64,000 bases of DNA from Streptomyces lincolnensis (GTDB taxonomy: Bacteria; Actinomycetota; Actinomycetes; Streptomycetales; Streptomycetaceae): the NCBI RefSeq assembly GCF_001685355.1, contig NZ_CP016438.1, positions 10,044,001-10,108,000 on the forward strand. Reading direction: 5' to 3'. The translations under genes and the position numbers were made by a program. The notes under the pieces were generated by a model. The model did no database searches. It saw only the letters and a list, made by a program, of their open reading frames with translations, and had not been told where the DNA came from. Shown piece after piece: positions 27,501 to 45,084 of this stretch (positions within the stretch are counted from its first letter, which is position 1; each line of letters opens with the position of its first letter).

Positions 27501-30213
27501 GGACGTGCGCCTCGGCCACGGCGGTGAGGACCGTGCGGACCTCGGAGCGGTTCCGGCGCAGCAGCGGCAGCGCGAGGACGTCGGCGCGCTCCTCCCGCGG
27601 CAGCACGGAGGCGCCCTCGCGGGTCATCGCGGACAGCACCCCGTCCGGCCCCAACTCCAGGAACGTGCGCACCCCCAGGCCCAGCAGCGTGCGCACGCCG
27701 TCGTGGAATCGCACCGCCTGACGGACGTGCCGCACCCAGTAGTCGGCGGAGCGGATCTCCTCCGCCGTGACCGGGAGGCCGGTGACGTTCGAGACGACGG
27801 GGATGACCGGATCGCGCAGGGTCAGCGACGACAGGACCGTGCGGAAGTCGTCCAGCATGCCGTCCATGTGCGACGAGTGGAACGCGTGGCTCACGGCCAG
27901 TTCCCTGGTCCGCCGCCCCCGGGCGCGCAGCGTCTCGGCCACGGTGCGTACGACGTCCTCGTCACCTGAGACGACCACGGAGGCCGGGCCGTTGACCGCG
28001 GCGACGCCGGCCAGGTCGGTGCGGCCGGTGAGCAGTTCGGCGACCTCGTCCTCGGTGGCCTGAACGGCCGCCATCAGCCCACCGGGCGGCAGTTCCTGCA
28101 TGAGCCGGCCACGCGCCGCCACCGCGGTGACCGCGTCCTCCAGCGAGAAGACGCCCGCGACATGCGCGGCGGACAGTTCACCGACGGAATGGCCCAGCAG
28201 ATGGCCGGGGCGCAGTCCCCAGGACTCGACCAGCCGGTAAAGGCTCACTTCGAGGGCGAACAGCGCGGCCTGCGTCCACTGCGTACGGTCCAGCAGTGCC
28301 GCCTGCTCCGCCCCCTCGTCGGCGAACATCACCTCGCGCAGCCCCAGGCCCGCCCGCTCGGCGAACAGCGCGCAGATCCGGTCGAGGGACGCGGCGAACT
28401 CGGGCTGGGCGGCGTACAACTCCTTCCCCATGGCGGCCCGTTGGGCGCCCTGGCCGGTGAACAGGAACGCCGGGCCGGTGCCGCGCGCCGCCGTGCCGGT
28501 GATGACCCGGCCGGGCTCGGCCGGACCGGCACCGCGCAGCGCGTCCAGCCCGGCGAGCAGGTCGGCGCGGCCGGTACCGATGATCACGGCCCGGTGGGCG
28601 AGACTCGCGCGCTGCTCGGCCAGTGGCAGGGCGAGCGCGGCCGGATCGAGGCCGGGGTGCGCGACGACCGCGTCGTACAGCCGCTCGGCCTGGGCCCGCA
28701 GGGCTCGCGGGCCGGCGGCGGACAACTGCCAGGGGACGAGCGCCGGGACGGTGGCCCCGGGCTTCTGATCCGACGTGTCCGGCTCGGCGGCGTACTCCTC
28801 GGCCTCCTCGGCCTGCTCCAGGATGACGTGTGCGTTGGTGCCGCTGATCCCGAAGGACGACACCGCCGCGCGACGCGGCCGGCCGGTCGATGGCCACTCC
28901 CGCCGCTCGGACAGCAGCCGCACGGCCCCGCTCGACCAGTCGACGTGCGGGGTCGGTTCGTCCACGTGCAGGGTCGCGGGCAGAACGCCGTACCGCATCG
29001 CCAGCACGGTCTTGATGACCCCGGCGACTCCGGCGGCGTGCGAGGTGTGCCCGATGTTGGACTTCACCGAGCCCAGCCACAGCGGCTCCGCCCGCCTCCC
29101 GCCGTACGTGGCGAGCAGCGCCTGGGCCTCGATCGGATCGCCCAGCCGGGTACCGGTGCCGTGCGCCTCCACCGCGTCCACGTCGGCCGGGGTGAGACGC
29201 GCGTCGGCCAGGGCCGCCCGGATCACGCGCTGCTGGGCGGGTCCGCTGGGCGCGGTCAGGCCGTTGGACGCGCCGTCCTGGTTGACGGCGCTGCCGCGCA
29301 GCACGGCCAGCACCCGGTGCCCGTGCCGGCGTGCGTCCGACAGCCGCTCCACCAGCAGCACCCCGACACCCTCGCCCCAGGTCGTGCCGTCCGCGGCGGC
29401 GGCGAACGCCTTGACGCGACTGTCGGCGGCGAGCCCGCGCTGCCTGCTGAACTCGACGAACATGAACGGGCTGGCCATCACGAACGCTCCGCCGACCAGC
29501 GCCAGTTCGCACTCGTCGTCCCGCAGTGACCGCGCCGCCAGGTGCAGCGCCACCAGCGACGCCGAGCACGCCGTGTCGACGGTGATCGCCGGTCCCTGCA
29601 GTCCGAGGGTGTACGCGAGCCGGCCGGAGGCGACGCTGGGCGTGGTGCCGGTCAGTACATGGCCCTCGGTGCCCTCGGACGCGGCACCCGCCCCGGTGCC
29701 GTAGCCGAGCTGCGCCGCACCGACGAAGACGGCCGTGCGGCTGCCGCGCAAGGACGTCGGGTCGATACCTGCCCGCTCGACGGCCTCCCAGGACGTCTCC
29801 AGCAGGTGCCGCTGCTGCGGGTCCATGGCGAGGGCCTCACGCGGGCTGATCCCGAAGAAACCGGCGTCGAACCGGCCGGCGTCCCCCAGGAACCCGCCGC
29901 CTCGCCCATAGGTGCGGCCCGGCCGGTCGGGGTCCGGGTCGTACAGCGACTCGACGTCCCAGCCGCGGTCGGAGGGGAACGGCGTGATCGCGTCCCGCCC
30001 CTCGGCCAGCAATCGCCAGTAGTCCTCGGGCGAGCGCACACCGCCAGGGAAACGGCAGCTCATGCCGATGATGGCGATCGGCTCGTGGCGGGCCTGCTCC
30101 AGCTGCCGGTTCTGCTGCGTCAGGCGCTTGTTCTCCTTCACGGAGCGGCGCAGCGCCTCCGTCATCCGCTCGTCGCGGTCACCGCCCGGACCGCTCGTGC
30201 CGTCCTGTGTCAC
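24529..30213 (-). CDS. PKS module KS-AT(malonyl)-DH-KR-ACP
   Basis: A complete module of 1894 residues. An N-terminal docking helix (~17-42) leads to a KS with DTACSAS, EAHGTGT and KSNIGH. AT has GHSVGE and HAFH, predicting malonyl-CoA. DH has [10 protein letters not shown] (HxxxGxxxxP) and DAALH (DxxxQ/H). KR has GGTGALG, a VDD motif at the LDD position (B-type) and SSYAAAN. ACP Ser1771 is in GFDSL. It should add two carbons as an alpha,beta-alkene. The GTG at 30213 follows GGAGGGG at good spacing. The C-terminal acidic tail ending in [11 protein letters not shown] is a docking segment for the next protein. Confidence 0.93.
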   Translation of the reverse strand: MTQDGTSGPGGDRDERMTEALRRSVKENKRLTQQNRQLEQARHEPIAIIGMSCRFPGGVRSPEDYWRLLAEGRDAITPFPSDRGWDVESLYDPDPDRPGRTYGRGGGFLGDAGRFDAGFFGISPREALAMDPQQRHLLETSWEAVERAGIDPTSLRGSRTAVFVGAAQLGYGTGAGAASEGTEGHVLTGTTPSVASGRLAYTLGLQGPAITVDTACSASLVALHLAARSLRDDECELALVGGAFVMASPFMFVEFSRQRGLAADSRVKAFAAAADGTTWGEGVGVLLVERLSDARRHGHRVLAVLRGSAVNQDGASNGLTAPSGPAQQRVIRAALADARLTPADVDAVEAHGTGTRLGDPIEAQALLATYGGRRAEPLWLGSVKSNIGHTSHAAGVAGVIKTVLAMRYGVLPATLHVDEPTPHVDWSSGAVRLLSERREWPSTGRPRRAAVSSFGISGTNAHVILEQAEEAEEYAAEPDTSDQKPGATVPALVPWQLSAAGPRALRAQAERLYDAVVAHPGLDPAALALPLAEQRASLAHRAVIIGTGRADLLAGLDALRGAGPAEPGRVITGTAARGTGPAFLFTGQGAQRAAMGKELYAAQPEFAASLDRICALFAERAGLGLREVMFADEGAEQAALLDRTQWTQAALFALEVSLYRLVESWGLRPGHLLGHSVGELSAAHVAGVFSLEDAVTAVAARGRLMQELPPGGLMAAVQATEDEVAELLTGRTDLAGVAAVNGPASVVVSGDEDVVRTVAETLRARGRRTRELAVSHAFHSSHMDGMLDDFRTVLSSLTLRDPVIPVVSNVTGLPVTAEEIRSADYWVRHVRQAVRFHDGVRTLLGLGVRTFLELGPDGVLSAMTREGASVLPREERADVLALPLLRRNRSEVRTVLTAVAEAHVRGVGVDWRAHLTAAGAGAARRPALELPTYAFQGEHYWLSAGDNAPVEPGDLGLDPAGHPLLGAVLTAADGAELVLTGRLSSRTQGWIGDHVVLGSTVVPGTAYLELALYAGRLTGCGTVEELVQESPLILGADDAVHLRLTVGPDDGGRRRFTVASRPASAALSALSALSEGEAAAMPWTRHADGVLSDAEAPAADALTGAWPPAGAEPVDLTGFYDTVAVDGFTYGTSFQGLRTMWRSGRDLFGEVELPEPFRAQAAHYGVHPALLDAALHTALVGSTGEQVRLPFAWQGVRLHRAHATALRVRLSPVGNDALAVLVTDADGAPVVSVQALRIRPVSAGQLRAASPYRHPDSLFELAWRPPAGPGAGAIGDVIAVGDGTPPDGLAEETFADLAALGAAVAAGRPVPGAVVWDCAAAVPADVDAPVAARAVERAVRAVLVAWTADERLAGARLLVVTRDAVAVAADDTVRGLRQALVWGLVRAAQAEHPDRFVLLDVDQATAPDADLWRAALGFGEPQLALRDGTLLTPRLARTSAPACDGPAPVAGLGPEGTVLVTGGTGALGSLVARRLVTEHGVRRLVLLSRGGLRSAGAPELVEALGALGADVIVEACDAADREALSAVLDRIPAEHPLTAVIHAAGVVDDGVLDAATPGIVDTVLRPKLDAAWHLHELTRPMGPAAFVLFSSATATLGAPGQSSYAAANSFLDALAQHRASLGLPAVSLAWGAWDAGMAARLDDVAVRRMRRSGVLALSTEDALVLFDAALAGRTRTRTLFPVRLDMAALRDAGDSVPALLRGLVRPSAPTATAQAEDASGDLRRRLLGVDAEERKRVLLDVVRRTVAEVLGHTDSSAVAPGRAFSDLGFDSLTAVELRNRLGSVTGLRLPATLVFDHPTAQALARYVDHALPRDDVPSAEPVLVELDRLERALAGVAADHPDRARIAARLRAVVADWVLPPAAGPETAPETGASLDSADDDEVFDFITNELGIS

Positions 30214-30258
30214 AGGGATTCCCCCTCCGCTCGTGCTCGTTCGTCGGTTCGTGCGCGG

Positions 30259-36747
<6,489 letters not shown>

Positions 36748-36759
36748 GTGAGCCCGCTC

Positions 36760-39700
36760 CTAGAGACGCTGGTGATTCGACGGCGCTCCGCTGTCGGCAG
36801 AGCGCAACTGCTGAAGGGCCGCGAAGAGTTCGTCGTCGGAGGCGGACGCGAGGTCCGACGGCCGCGGTCCGTCGCCGTCCGCAGCGACGCGGTCGTCCGC
36901 TCCCGTGCCGCCGGGCCAGCGGGACACCAGGTCCAGCAGCCGGTGGGCGACCGCCTCCCTGGCCCCGGCATCGGCGGTCTCGGCGAAGGAGGCCAAAAAC
37001 GCCTCCAGCCGGTCCACCTCGGCCAGGGCCGGCCCGGCCGAGGCGCCGTCGTCCGTCGCCCCGCCCAGCCGCGCGCACAGGTGGTCGGCGAGCGCGGCGG
37101 CGGTCGGATGGTCGAAGATCAGGGTGCTCGGCAGGTCGACGCCGGTGGCTTCGAACAGCTTCTCCTGGAGGTTCAGGCCGGCCAACGAGTCGACGCCCAG
37201 GTCGACGAAGCCCCGGTCCGGCTCGACGTCCTCGGCCCTCCCCTCGCCCAGCGCCCTCGCCGTGTGCGTGCGGACCAGGTCGAGCAGGGCCCGCCTGCGC
37301 TCCTCCGCCGGCAGCGCCCGCACCCGGTCCGCGTACGAGGACGCCGGTGCCCGGCCGCCCGCCTCGCTGCCGGTGCCGGGCGGCCGCTCGGCTTCGTCGG
37401 CCGTCCCGGCGGGCGCCCCGGGAGTCCTCTCGGAGCCCGCCACCAGCGAGCGCATCACCGGCGGGAGCAGACCGGAGGTGTTCCGCCTCTCCACCTGCGC
37501 CCTGTCGAGCCGCAGCGCGACGAGCGCCGGCTCGGTCATCAGCCGGGAGGTGTCCAGGAGAGCGAGAGCGTCTTGTGTGGCCAGGGCACGCACTCCGTCC
37601 CTTCCGATGCGCGCCCAGTCCGCCTCCGTCAGATCACCGGTCAGCGTGCTGCGTTCGGCCCACGGGCCCCAGGCCAGCGACAGACCGGGCAGGCCCCGGG
37701 CGCGCCGGTACCCGGCGAGGGCGTCGAGGAACACGTTGGCCGCCGCGTAGTTCGCCTGTCCGGCGGCGCCGAACGTGCCGGACACGGACGAGAACGTCAC
37801 GAACTCGGCGAGGTCCAGCCCGCGCGTCAGTTCGTGCAGATGCCAGGCGCCGTCCACCTTCGGCCGCAGTACGGTGCCGAGCCGGTCGTCGGTCAGTGAG
37901 GTGAGCGCCCCGTCGTCCGTCACGCCGGCGACGTGGACGACGGCGGTCAGCGGGTGCTCCTCCGGTACGCCCCCGAGCACCGCCGCCAGGGCGTCCGCGT
38001 CGGCCGCGTCACAGGCCACCACCGTGACCTGGGCCCCTTCCTCGGTCAGCTCCGCCGCCAACCCGGCTGCCCCCGGCGCCGCTTCGCCGCGCCGTCCGGT
38101 CAGCACCAGGTGCCGGACTCCCCGGGCGACCAGATGCCGGGCCACGAGACCGCCCAGGGTGCCGGTCCCCCCGGTGATCAGCACGGTGCCGTCGGGATCC
38201 AGGGCACGGACCGGCGCCTCGCCGTCCCCGTCGTGCGCCGCCCGCGTCGCCTCCGACAGACGCGGTACCCACAGTCGCCCGTCCCGGACGGCGACCTCGG
38301 GCTCCTCCCGGACGGCACCCAGCGCCCGCGTGAACACCTCCGGCGTCGGCACCCCGGCTTCGGCCAGGGACAGCAGCCCGAACCGGCGCGGGTGCTCGGT
38401 GCGCGCACTGCGGATCAGTCCGCGTACGGCCTCGTCGACGAGGCCCGCCTCGTCGTCCCGGTCCCGCACCACCGCCACCAGCCTGCTCGCGCGCAGCGCC
38501 GGCTCGGTGAGCCAGCGTTGCAGCGCGGCCAGGGCATCGGCGGTCGCCGCGCGCACGGCGCCCGGGACATCCGCGTGGCCGCCGTCCGAGGTGACCGGCA
38601 GCAGGACCACGTCCGGCGCCGGTGCCCCGGCGGCGAGCGCCGCGCAGAGGGCGGCGAGATCGGCGTACCGGGTATCGGCGCCCGTCACCGGCAGCGCGTC
38701 CGGTTCCCCCAGCACGGCGACCGGCCCGGCGCCGTCGTGCGGACCGGGCCCGGCGTACGGCACCCACCGGTTGCGCAGCAGCACGCCCGCGCCGGCGGCC
38801 TGTACCTGGTCGGCGGTGCCGGACGGCCCGCGGCCCAGGGACCTGAGATGCAGCTCCGCCACCGATGCCACCGGCATCCCGGCCGCGTCGGCGATCTCCA
38901 TGGACACCGAGGCGCCGGTGTCGTCCGTGCCGGATGCCGGACCGTCCCCGGGCGCGAGCCGCACCCGCAGCACGCTCGGCCCGGCGCCACCCGACGCCGT
39001 CACCCCGCGCCAGGCGTACGGCACCATCCGCCGCTCCAGCGCCTCGGCGTGCGCCGCATGCCACGCCTGGAGCGCGCCGTCGAGCAGCGCCGGGTGCAGT
39101 GCGTACCGCCCGGCCTCCTGCCGCACCCCCTCCGACAGGGCGACCTCGGCGAACACCTCGTCATCGCGCCGCCACAGCGCCCGCAGGCCCCGGAAGGCGG
39201 GCCCGTACGCGATCCCTTGCTCCTCGGCCCGCCGGTGAAAGCTGTCGATGTCCACGCTCCGGGCGCCTTCGGGTGGCCAGGTGACCAGGTCGGACCGGCG
39301 CGGCGCCGCGCCCGCGCCGTCCGCGTCGAGGGTTCCCGTCGCATGACGCGTCCATGGCTCGTCCGGACCGGGTCGGGAGGACACCGTCAGGCGTCGGCGC
39401 CCCGTGGCGTCGGCGTCGGTCAGCCGGAGCCGGATCGCCCGGCCCGCACGCGGATCGGCGGACAGTTCGAGCGGGCTGTGCAGGGTCAGTTCGGCCACCC
39501 GGTCGCAGTCGGCGTACGCCCCCGCCCACCGGGCCAGTTCGAGCATCGCCGTGCCCGGCAGCAGTACCCGGCCCGTCACCACGTGGTCGGTGAGCCACGG
39601 CTGAGCGGCCGTCGACAGTCGGCCGGTGAACAACAGGCCGCCGTCCTCCGGGAGTTCCACGGCCGCGCCCAGGAGCGGATGGTCCGCGGGCGCGAGCCCG

Positions 39701-42144
39701 GCCGCGACCGCGTCGAGCGTGCGGGGCCCGTCGTCCAGCCAGTGGCGGCGCCGCTGGAAGGCGTACGTCGGCAGGTCGGCCGGCGGGCGGTCCGCCAGGC
39801 TCTGGTCGGGGAACACCGCGGACCAGGCCACCGTCGTGTCGCACACGTGCAGCCGGGCAAGCTCGGGCAACAGCCCGTCCGCACCGCTCGCCCCGCCCAC
39901 CGGTGAGCCGACGACCCGCGCCGCGTGCCCCTCCAGGGCCGCCGTGAGCCGGGGGGCGACGGCCGAAGCGGCACCGACCTCCACGAACAGCGCGTGATCG
40001 CGCGCGCTCAAGGTGCGCACGGCGTCGTCGAGCGGAGTCGAGGAGGTTCCCAGCAGCGGAATCCGGCCCTCGTCGGCCTCCACTCCGGTGCCGTGCACCG
40101 CCGCGCGTGCGCCCTCCATGAGCGAGATCGCGCCGGACACACAGGCCGCCGCGATCTCGCCGACGCCCTCGCCGACCACCGCCGCGGGCCGTACGCCGTG
40201 CTCCTCCCACACCCCGGCGAGCGCCACCAGTACCGCCCACCGCACGGACGGTTCGGACCCCGGGAAGGCACCGTGGCGCAGCGAGTGGTCGCCGACCGCG
40301 GCCAGCGCCCGCTGGCACTGTGCCAGCCGCCGGGAGAACACCGGCGAGGTCAGCACGAGCCGGGCCGCCCAGCCGATGTCCTGCGCCAGACCCCGGTCCG
40401 AGAGCACCAGCACGGCACGGCTGTCGGAGGTGACGCGGCCGTGGAACAGCCCCGGCGCCGGGCGGCCCGCCGCCAGAGCCGTCAGGCCCGTAAGGAGTTC
40501 GGTGGGGCCGGTGCCGAGAACCACCGCCCGGTGCTCGAACACCGACCGACCCCGCGCCAGCGCGGCACCCACCTCCGCACGCGTCAACTCCGGGTGCTGC
40601 GCCACATGGGCCGCCAGTCGCCCGGCCTGCGCACGCAGGGCTTCACCGGTGCGCCCGGACAGCACCCACGGCACCCCGCTGGGCCACGTCCGCACCTGGT
40701 CCGCTTCCGAGGGCGGTTCGGCGTCGGCGCTCTGCTCCGGCTGCTCCAGCACCACATGCGCGTTGGTGCCGCTGACACCGAACGACGAGACGCCGGCCCG
40801 GCGCGGACGCCCGGTGTCCGGCCAGTCGCGGGCCTCGGTCAGCAGCTCCACCTTCCCCGCCGACCAGTCCACGTCCGGGCTCGGCGCGGCCACGTGCAGG
40901 GTGCGCGGCAGCACCCCGTGCTCCATCGCCTTCACCATCTTGATCACACCGGCCACACCGGAGGCGGCCTGAGGATGCCCGATATTGGACTTCAACGAGC
41001 CCAGCCACAAAGGCCGTCGGCGGTTCTGGCCGTACGTGGCGATCAATGCCTGCGCCTCGACGGGGTCGCCGAGCCTGGTGCCGGTGCCGTGCGCCTCCAC
41101 CGCGTCCACGTCGGCGGGCGCCAACCCCGCCCGTTCCAGGGCCTGCTGGATCACCCGGCGCTGCGCCGGCCCGCTCGGTGCGGTCAGCCCGCTGCTCGCA
41201 CCGTCCTGGTTGACCGCGGAACCCCGGACGACGGCGAGGATCCGCCGGCCGTTCCGGCGCGCGTCCGACAGCCGCTCCAGCAGCAGCATCCCGACGCCCT
41301 CGCCGAGCGATGTGCCGTCCGCGGCGGCGGCGAACGGCTTGCACCGCGCGTCCGCGGCCAGCCCGCGCTGCCGGCTGAACTGCAACAGCCACAGCGGCGA
41401 CCCGATCACCGTCACCCCGCCCGCCAGCGCCAGTTCGCACTCGCCCGCCCGGATCGCCTGCGCGGCCTGGTGCAGCGCCACCAGTGACGAGGAGCAGGCC
41501 GTGTCGATGCTGATGGCCGGGCCTTCGAGGCCGAGCGTGTACGCGACCCGCCCGGACGCCACGCTGCCCGTGCTGCCGTTGCCCAGGTAGCCCTCGAACT
41601 CGTTCGGGGAGGTGCGCAGCCGGGCGGCGTAGTCCTGGGGGATGACGCCCGCGAACACGCCGGTACGGCTGCCCCGCAGCGACGCCGGGTCGACACCGGC
41701 CCGTTCGACGGCCTCCCAGCAGGTTTCCAGCAGGAGCCGCTGCTGCGGATCGGTCGCCAGCGCCTCCCGGGTGCTCATGCCGAAGAACGCCGGATCGAAG
41801 GCGGCCGGATCCTCCAGGAAGCCGCCTTCCCGGACGTAGACCGTGCCGTGCCGCGCCGGATCCGGGTCGTACAGGCCCTCGTCCCAGCCCCGGTCGGTGG
41901 GCAGCGGCGAGATGACGTCCCGGCCCTCCGCCACCAGCCGCCACAGGTCCTCGGGGGACTCGACCCCGCCGGGAAAGCGACAGGCCATGCCGATGATCGC
42001 GATCGGCTCGCGGGCCGATTCCTCGGCGTCCCGAAGCCGCCGCCGGGTGGTGCGCAGGTCGGCGGTGAGCCGCTTCAGCGTGTCGATGACCTTGCCGTCG
42101 CCGGTCCCAGCGTCGGCCGTCCCGTTCTTCGCACCGCTCGTCAT
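36760..42144 (-). CDS. PKS module KS-AT°-DH-KR-ACP with inactivated AT
   Basis: A module of 1794 residues. Coiled-coil docking 15-42; KS intact with Cys217 in DTACSSS, EAHGTGT and KSNIGH. The AT position (~495-785) is a wreck: the GQG motif reads SDRGLAQ, the nucleophile motif reads GEGVGE (658-663, no His and no Ser), and the small subdomain with HAFH/YASH is missing. The other domains look good: DH with [10 protein letters not shown] (His854) and DGALQ (Asp1022), KR with [11 protein letters not shown] at the LDD position and NYAAAN, and ACP Ser1653 in GVDSL. Extension therefore needs an acyltransferase from elsewhere, or this module is skipped. The ATG at 42144 follows AGGAAGGG. By gene order it should act right after the loading protein. 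Confidence 0.92.
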   Translation of the reverse strand: MTSGAKNGTADAGTGDGKVIDTLKRLTADLRTTRRRLRDAEESAREPIAIIGMACRFPGGVESPEDLWRLVAEGRDVISPLPTDRGWDEGLYDPDPARHGTVYVREGGFLEDPAAFDPAFFGMSTREALATDPQQRLLLETCWEAVERAGVDPASLRGSRTGVFAGVIPQDYAARLRTSPNEFEGYLGNGSTGSVASGRVAYTLGLEGPAISIDTACSSSLVALHQAAQAIRAGECELALAGGVTVIGSPLWLLQFSRQRGLAADARCKPFAAAADGTSLGEGVGMLLLERLSDARRNGRRILAVVRGSAVNQDGASSGLTAPSGPAQRRVIQQALERAGLAPADVDAVEAHGTGTRLGDPVEAQALIATYGQNRRRPLWLGSLKSNIGHPQAASGVAGVIKMVKAMEHGVLPRTLHVAAPSPDVDWSAGKVELLTEARDWPDTGRPRRAGVSSFGVSGTNAHVVLEQPEQSADAEPPSEADQVRTWPSGVPWVLSGRTGEALRAQAGRLAAHVAQHPELTRAEVGAALARGRSVFEHRAVVLGTGPTELLTGLTALAAGRPAPGLFHGRVTSDSRAVLVLSDRGLAQDIGWAARLVLTSPVFSRRLAQCQRALAAVGDHSLRHGAFPGSEPSVRWAVLVALAGVWEEHGVRPAAVVGEGVGEIAAACVSGAISLMEGARAAVHGTGVEADEGRIPLLGTSSTPLDDAVRTLSARDHALFVEVGAASAVAPRLTAALEGHAARVVGSPVGGASGADGLLPELARLHVCDTTVAWSAVFPDQSLADRPPADLPTYAFQRRRHWLDDGPRTLDAVAAGLAPADHPLLGAAVELPEDGGLLFTGRLSTAAQPWLTDHVVTGRVLLPGTAMLELARWAGAYADCDRVAELTLHSPLELSADPRAGRAIRLRLTDADATGRRRLTVSSRPGPDEPWTRHATGTLDADGAGAAPRRSDLVTWPPEGARSVDIDSFHRRAEEQGIAYGPAFRGLRALWRRDDEVFAEVALSEGVRQEAGRYALHPALLDGALQAWHAAHAEALERRMVPYAWRGVTASGGAGPSVLRVRLAPGDGPASGTDDTGASVSMEIADAAGMPVASVAELHLRSLGRGPSGTADQVQAAGAGVLLRNRWVPYAGPGPHDGAGPVAVLGEPDALPVTGADTRYADLAALCAALAAGAPAPDVVLLPVTSDGGHADVPGAVRAATADALAALQRWLTEPALRASRLVAVVRDRDDEAGLVDEAVRGLIRSARTEHPRRFGLLSLAEAGVPTPEVFTRALGAVREEPEVAVRDGRLWVPRLSEATRAAHDGDGEAPVRALDPDGTVLITGGTGTLGGLVARHLVARGVRHLVLTGRRGEAAPGAAGLAAELTEEGAQVTVVACDAADADALAAVLGGVPEEHPLTAVVHVAGVTDDGALTSLTDDRLGTVLRPKVDGAWHLHELTRGLDLAEFVTFSSVSGTFGAAGQANYAAANVFLDALAGYRRARGLPGLSLAWGPWAERSTLTGDLTEADWARIGRDGVRALATQDALALLDTSRLMTEPALVALRLDRAQVERRNTSGLLPPVMRSLVAGSERTPGAPAGTADEAERPPGTGSEAGGRAPASSYADRVRALPAEERRRALLDLVRTHTARALGEGRAEDVEPDRGFVDLGVDSLAGLNLQEKLFEATGVDLPSTLIFDHPTAAALADHLCARLGGATDDGASAGPALAEVDRLEAFLASFAETADAGAREAVAHRLLDLVSRWPGGTGADDRVAADGDGPRPSDLASASDDELFAALQQLRSADSGAPSNHQRL

Positions 42145-42249
42145 GGTCCCGTGGCCCTTCCTGTGCGTGGGGGAGCTTTCCGATCGCGTACGGATGCGTA
42201 CGACTGAGTACGAGGAGTTGGCGGAGGTCCGCGGCGGATCTCCGCTACG

Positions 42250-44790
42250 TCATGACTGGCGCAGTTCGTCGTCGACGAGATCGAGCAACTCCTCCAAAGA
42301 CGCGTCCCCGAACTCGTCCTCCTCGTCCGGCGCCAGCCGGTCCAGTAGCTCGCGCAGCCGTGCCGCCACCCGCTCCCGAGCAGGAGCGCTCCCCGGATCG
42401 TCGTCGCCGTCCCGCAGCAGGCCGGAGGCGAGCAGTTCGGCCTCCAGGGCGTCGAGTTGGGCGAGGGGAACGGATTGCGGGCCCTGGTCCGTCCGGACGG
42501 CCAGCAGCTCGCCGATGAGACCCGCGACGGCCGCGGGGGTCGGGTGGTCGAAGGTCAACGTCGTGGGCAGTTGCAGCCCGGTGGCCTCGCTGAGCCGGTT
42601 GCGCAGCTCCACGGCTTGCAGCGAGTCGAGGCCCGACTGCAGGAATCCGCGCTCCAGGGCGACCGCGGCCGGGTCGTCGTGCCGCAGCACCGTCGCCAGC
42701 TGATTTCGTACCAACTCCTCGACGGCGTAAGACCGTTCGCCGGCTGTAAGACCGGCCGAGAACAGCGCCTCGGGGCCGGTGCCCTGGGCCGTCGCCGCGC
42801 TCTGCGCCCTGTCCGTCCCCTCGACGCCGAACGGATACGTCGGCAGGGCGATCCGTCGGCCCTCACGCCCCCGGAAGGGGGCGGCGGTCCAGTCGACGGC
42901 TACCCCGCGCACGTAGAGCTGCGCCATCGCCGAAAGCCACTCCGTGACCCCGTCCTGGCCCCGGCGCAGGGTGCCGACCACGCCGGACGCCGCCGCCCCG
43001 GTGACCGCACCGATGTCCTCCAGCGTCTCCTGCACCCCGCCGAGCAGCACAGGGTGCGGGCTGACCTCGAGAAACGTGTGGTGACCTGCCGCCCACAGAG
43101 CACGTACGGCCGTCTCGAAACGGACCTCGGAGGTGAGGTTGCGGAGCCAGTACGCGCCGTCCAGACCGGTCGTCTCGAACGCGCCGCCGGTGAGGGAGGA
43201 GTAGAAGGGTACGGCGGCGGGAGCCGGTGCGACCGCCGCCGTACCGGTGAGGAACGCGGCGGCGTCGACGCTCAGGCCTGGTGTGTGCGCGGCGAGCCCG
43301 AGGTTCAGCTTCTTGGCCGGTACGCCCCTGGCCGCGAGCGTCTCGACGACGTCGGTCACGGCCGCGTGCTCCCCGCCGAGCAGCACGGAACGAGGACCGT
43401 TCGCACCGGCGAAGTGGACCCGGCCGCGCAGATGCCGGGCTTCGAGCACCGGACGGAGTTCGTCGGGCGACAGGGCCGCCGCGGCCAGTTCACCCTCTCC
43501 GGCCGCTTTCGCCTGCATCCGGCTCCACAGGACGGCCACCTGTGCGGCCTCGGCCAGCGTCAGCGCACCCGCGACCTGCGCGGCGGCGATCTCACCGAGG
43601 CTGGCGCCGACGGTGGCTGCGGGTGCCACACCGCAGGCGCTCCACAGCGCGGACAGCGACACGCTCACCGCGAACAGCACCGGCAGGACGACGTCCACGT
43701 CCTCCAGCGCCGGCGCGCCCGGGACCCCGCGCAGTACATCGAGCAGAGACCATGGAACGAGCGGTTCGAGAGCCCGCGCGCAGTCCTCCATCCGCGCACG
43801 GAACACCTCGGAGTCGTCCAGCAGGTCGAGCGCCATGCCCCGCCACTGGGAGCCCAGCCCGGGAAAGACATGCACCACGCGTCCACCGCCCTCGACGCTC
43901 GCGCCCGATGCCGTCCGGAACAGCAGCGGGGCGGACCCGCCCTCGGCGGCGGCACGCAGCCCGCGCATCACGTCCTCCCGGTCGGCGGCGAGCAGCACGG
44001 CCCGCCGCCCGAGGCCGGTGGTGCGGGTCGTCGCCAACGACCATCCAAGGTCGGCCGGCGACAGTTCGGGGTCGGCCTCGACACGGGCGAGCAGATCCCG
44101 GGCCAGCGCCGCCACGGCGGCGTCGCTCCGGCCGGACAGCACGAGCGGCACGAGCCGCGCGGCCGACGGCGCCGGCACCTCGCCCCGGGTGGGCGGCTCG
44201 TCGGAGCCGAACGCCTCGGCCGGAGCGAGCACCCGCTCACCGGCCCGTACGGCGGTGGAGCCCCGCCGCAGGATCGCGACCGCGTCGGTGACGGAACCCG
44301 CCACCGCCACGTCGCACTTCCCCCGGCGCAGGTGTTCGGCGGCCGACTCGACCGTCGCCCGCGTCGGCGCTGTTGCCCCGAGCGTCACCCGGGGTCCGCG
44401 CCTCCAGCACAGATCGTCCCCGACGAGCGTCGCCAGCGCGTCCGAGCCGGCGGCCTCCTCGTCGCGTTCCTCTGTACGCACGAGAAACACACCCACCTCG
44501 GCGTCGTCCAGCGAACCGGGGACGATCCCGGCGTCCTCCAGCGCGGCCCACACCAGGTGCAGCGCGCTGAGCCGTTCCCCGGACGCCCCACGTACCGAGA
44601 CCCCGAAGAACGAGGCGACCCCCGCAGGCGCACAGCGCACCCGCACGCCGACCGGCCCGGATCCTGCCACCGGGCGCACGGCATCGGGAACCCCCTCCGG
44701 GGCCGCCAGACCGACGATCACGATCGGACTGTCCGCGGCGTCGGCGTCGGTGTCACGGTCGGGCTCGGGCCAAGGCAGTCTGCTGGTCAC
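42250..44790 (-). CDS. PKS loading protein: half-KS, AT, ACP
   Basis: This 846-residue protein probably starts the PKS line. Residues ~20-215 are a ketosynthase remnant: the segment around the active site survives as VTLGATAPTRATVES (135-149), with no Cys, and it is followed directly by the KS-AT linker. The second half of a KS, with EAHGTGT and KSNIGH, is absent. AT (~220-640) keeps the serine, but the motif is GASLGE (395-400, His to Ala), the oxyanion loop is PGLGSQ instead of PGQGSQ, and the specificity box is AAHT. ACP Ser723 is in GLDSL, with a long acidic docking tail. The start is GTG at 44790, behind GAGAGAGGGG. The starter unit cannot be predicted. Gap of 105 bp to the next gene. 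Confidence 0.88.
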   Translation of the reverse strand: MTSRLPWPEPDRDTDADAADSPIVIVGLAAPEGVPDAVRPVAGSGPVGVRVRCAPAGVASFFGVSVRGASGERLSALHLVWAALEDAGIVPGSLDDAEVGVFLVRTEERDEEAAGSDALATLVGDDLCWRRGPRVTLGATAPTRATVESAAEHLRRGKCDVAVAGSVTDAVAILRRGSTAVRAGERVLAPAEAFGSDEPPTRGEVPAPSAARLVPLVLSGRSDAAVAALARDLLARVEADPELSPADLGWSLATTRTTGLGRRAVLLAADREDVMRGLRAAAEGGSAPLLFRTASGASVEGGGRVVHVFPGLGSQWRGMALDLLDDSEVFRARMEDCARALEPLVPWSLLDVLRGVPGAPALEDVDVVLPVLFAVSVSLSALWSACGVAPAATVGASLGEIAAAQVAGALTLAEAAQVAVLWSRMQAKAAGEGELAAAALSPDELRPVLEARHLRGRVHFAGANGPRSVLLGGEHAAVTDVVETLAARGVPAKKLNLGLAAHTPGLSVDAAAFLTGTAAVAPAPAAVPFYSSLTGGAFETTGLDGAYWLRNLTSEVRFETAVRALWAAGHHTFLEVSPHPVLLGGVQETLEDIGAVTGAAASGVVGTLRRGQDGVTEWLSAMAQLYVRGVAVDWTAAPFRGREGRRIALPTYPFGVEGTDRAQSAATAQGTGPEALFSAGLTAGERSYAVEELVRNQLATVLRHDDPAAVALERGFLQSGLDSLQAVELRNRLSEATGLQLPTTLTFDHPTPAAVAGLIGELLAVRTDQGPQSVPLAQLDALEAELLASGLLRDGDDDPGSAPARERVAARLRELLDRLAPDEEDEFGDASLEELLDLVDDELRQS

Positions 44791-45084
44791 GGCGTGGTCG
44801 CCCCTCTCTCACCGGCGTCGTCATGCGCGCCTGTGGGCGGTTCCGTCCGCAGGCGTTGCCGGCCGACTCACGCCACCGGGCAACGTCTGCTTGATCGACA
44901 GCACCCTGACGGTGACCGCTTGACCGGCCCTGGAGACCGGCTCGACACCACCGGGCTGATAGCCGTTGGGGGCATCCAGGGTCTGCGCAGGGCTCCCCAC
45001 GCGTGGTGATCGTCAAGAGACCAGCGAGCCCCGTGACCTGCCGTGATGGGTGGCTCCGGGCTGCTGACCCGCGCGAGTCGCACA
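44791..45084. promoter_or_regulatory. Upstream region of the PKS operon
   Basis: No gene is convincing in these ~295 bp. They separate the start of the PKS loading gene from the aldehyde dehydrogenase relic and must carry the operon promoter on the minus strand. A 7-bp inverted repeat, CGTTGCC at 44854-44860 and GGCAACG at 44879-44885, is a candidate operator. I see no clear -35/-10 pair. Confidence 0.4.

Noticed and set aside
17569..27969. A 3466-codon open frame on the plus strand
   Set aside because: It is the antisense shadow of two PKS genes in very high-GC DNA. It is rich in Arg/Gly/Gln, has no domain motifs and no ribosome site, while the minus strand encodes complete KS, AT, DH, KR, ACP and TE motifs.
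36760..44790. Glutarimide-type (malonamyl starter) trans-AT cluster, suggested by AsnB
   Set aside because: The modules carry cis AT domains and no stand-alone AT or glutarimide-forming module is present, so I kept amide chemistry only as an open possibility.
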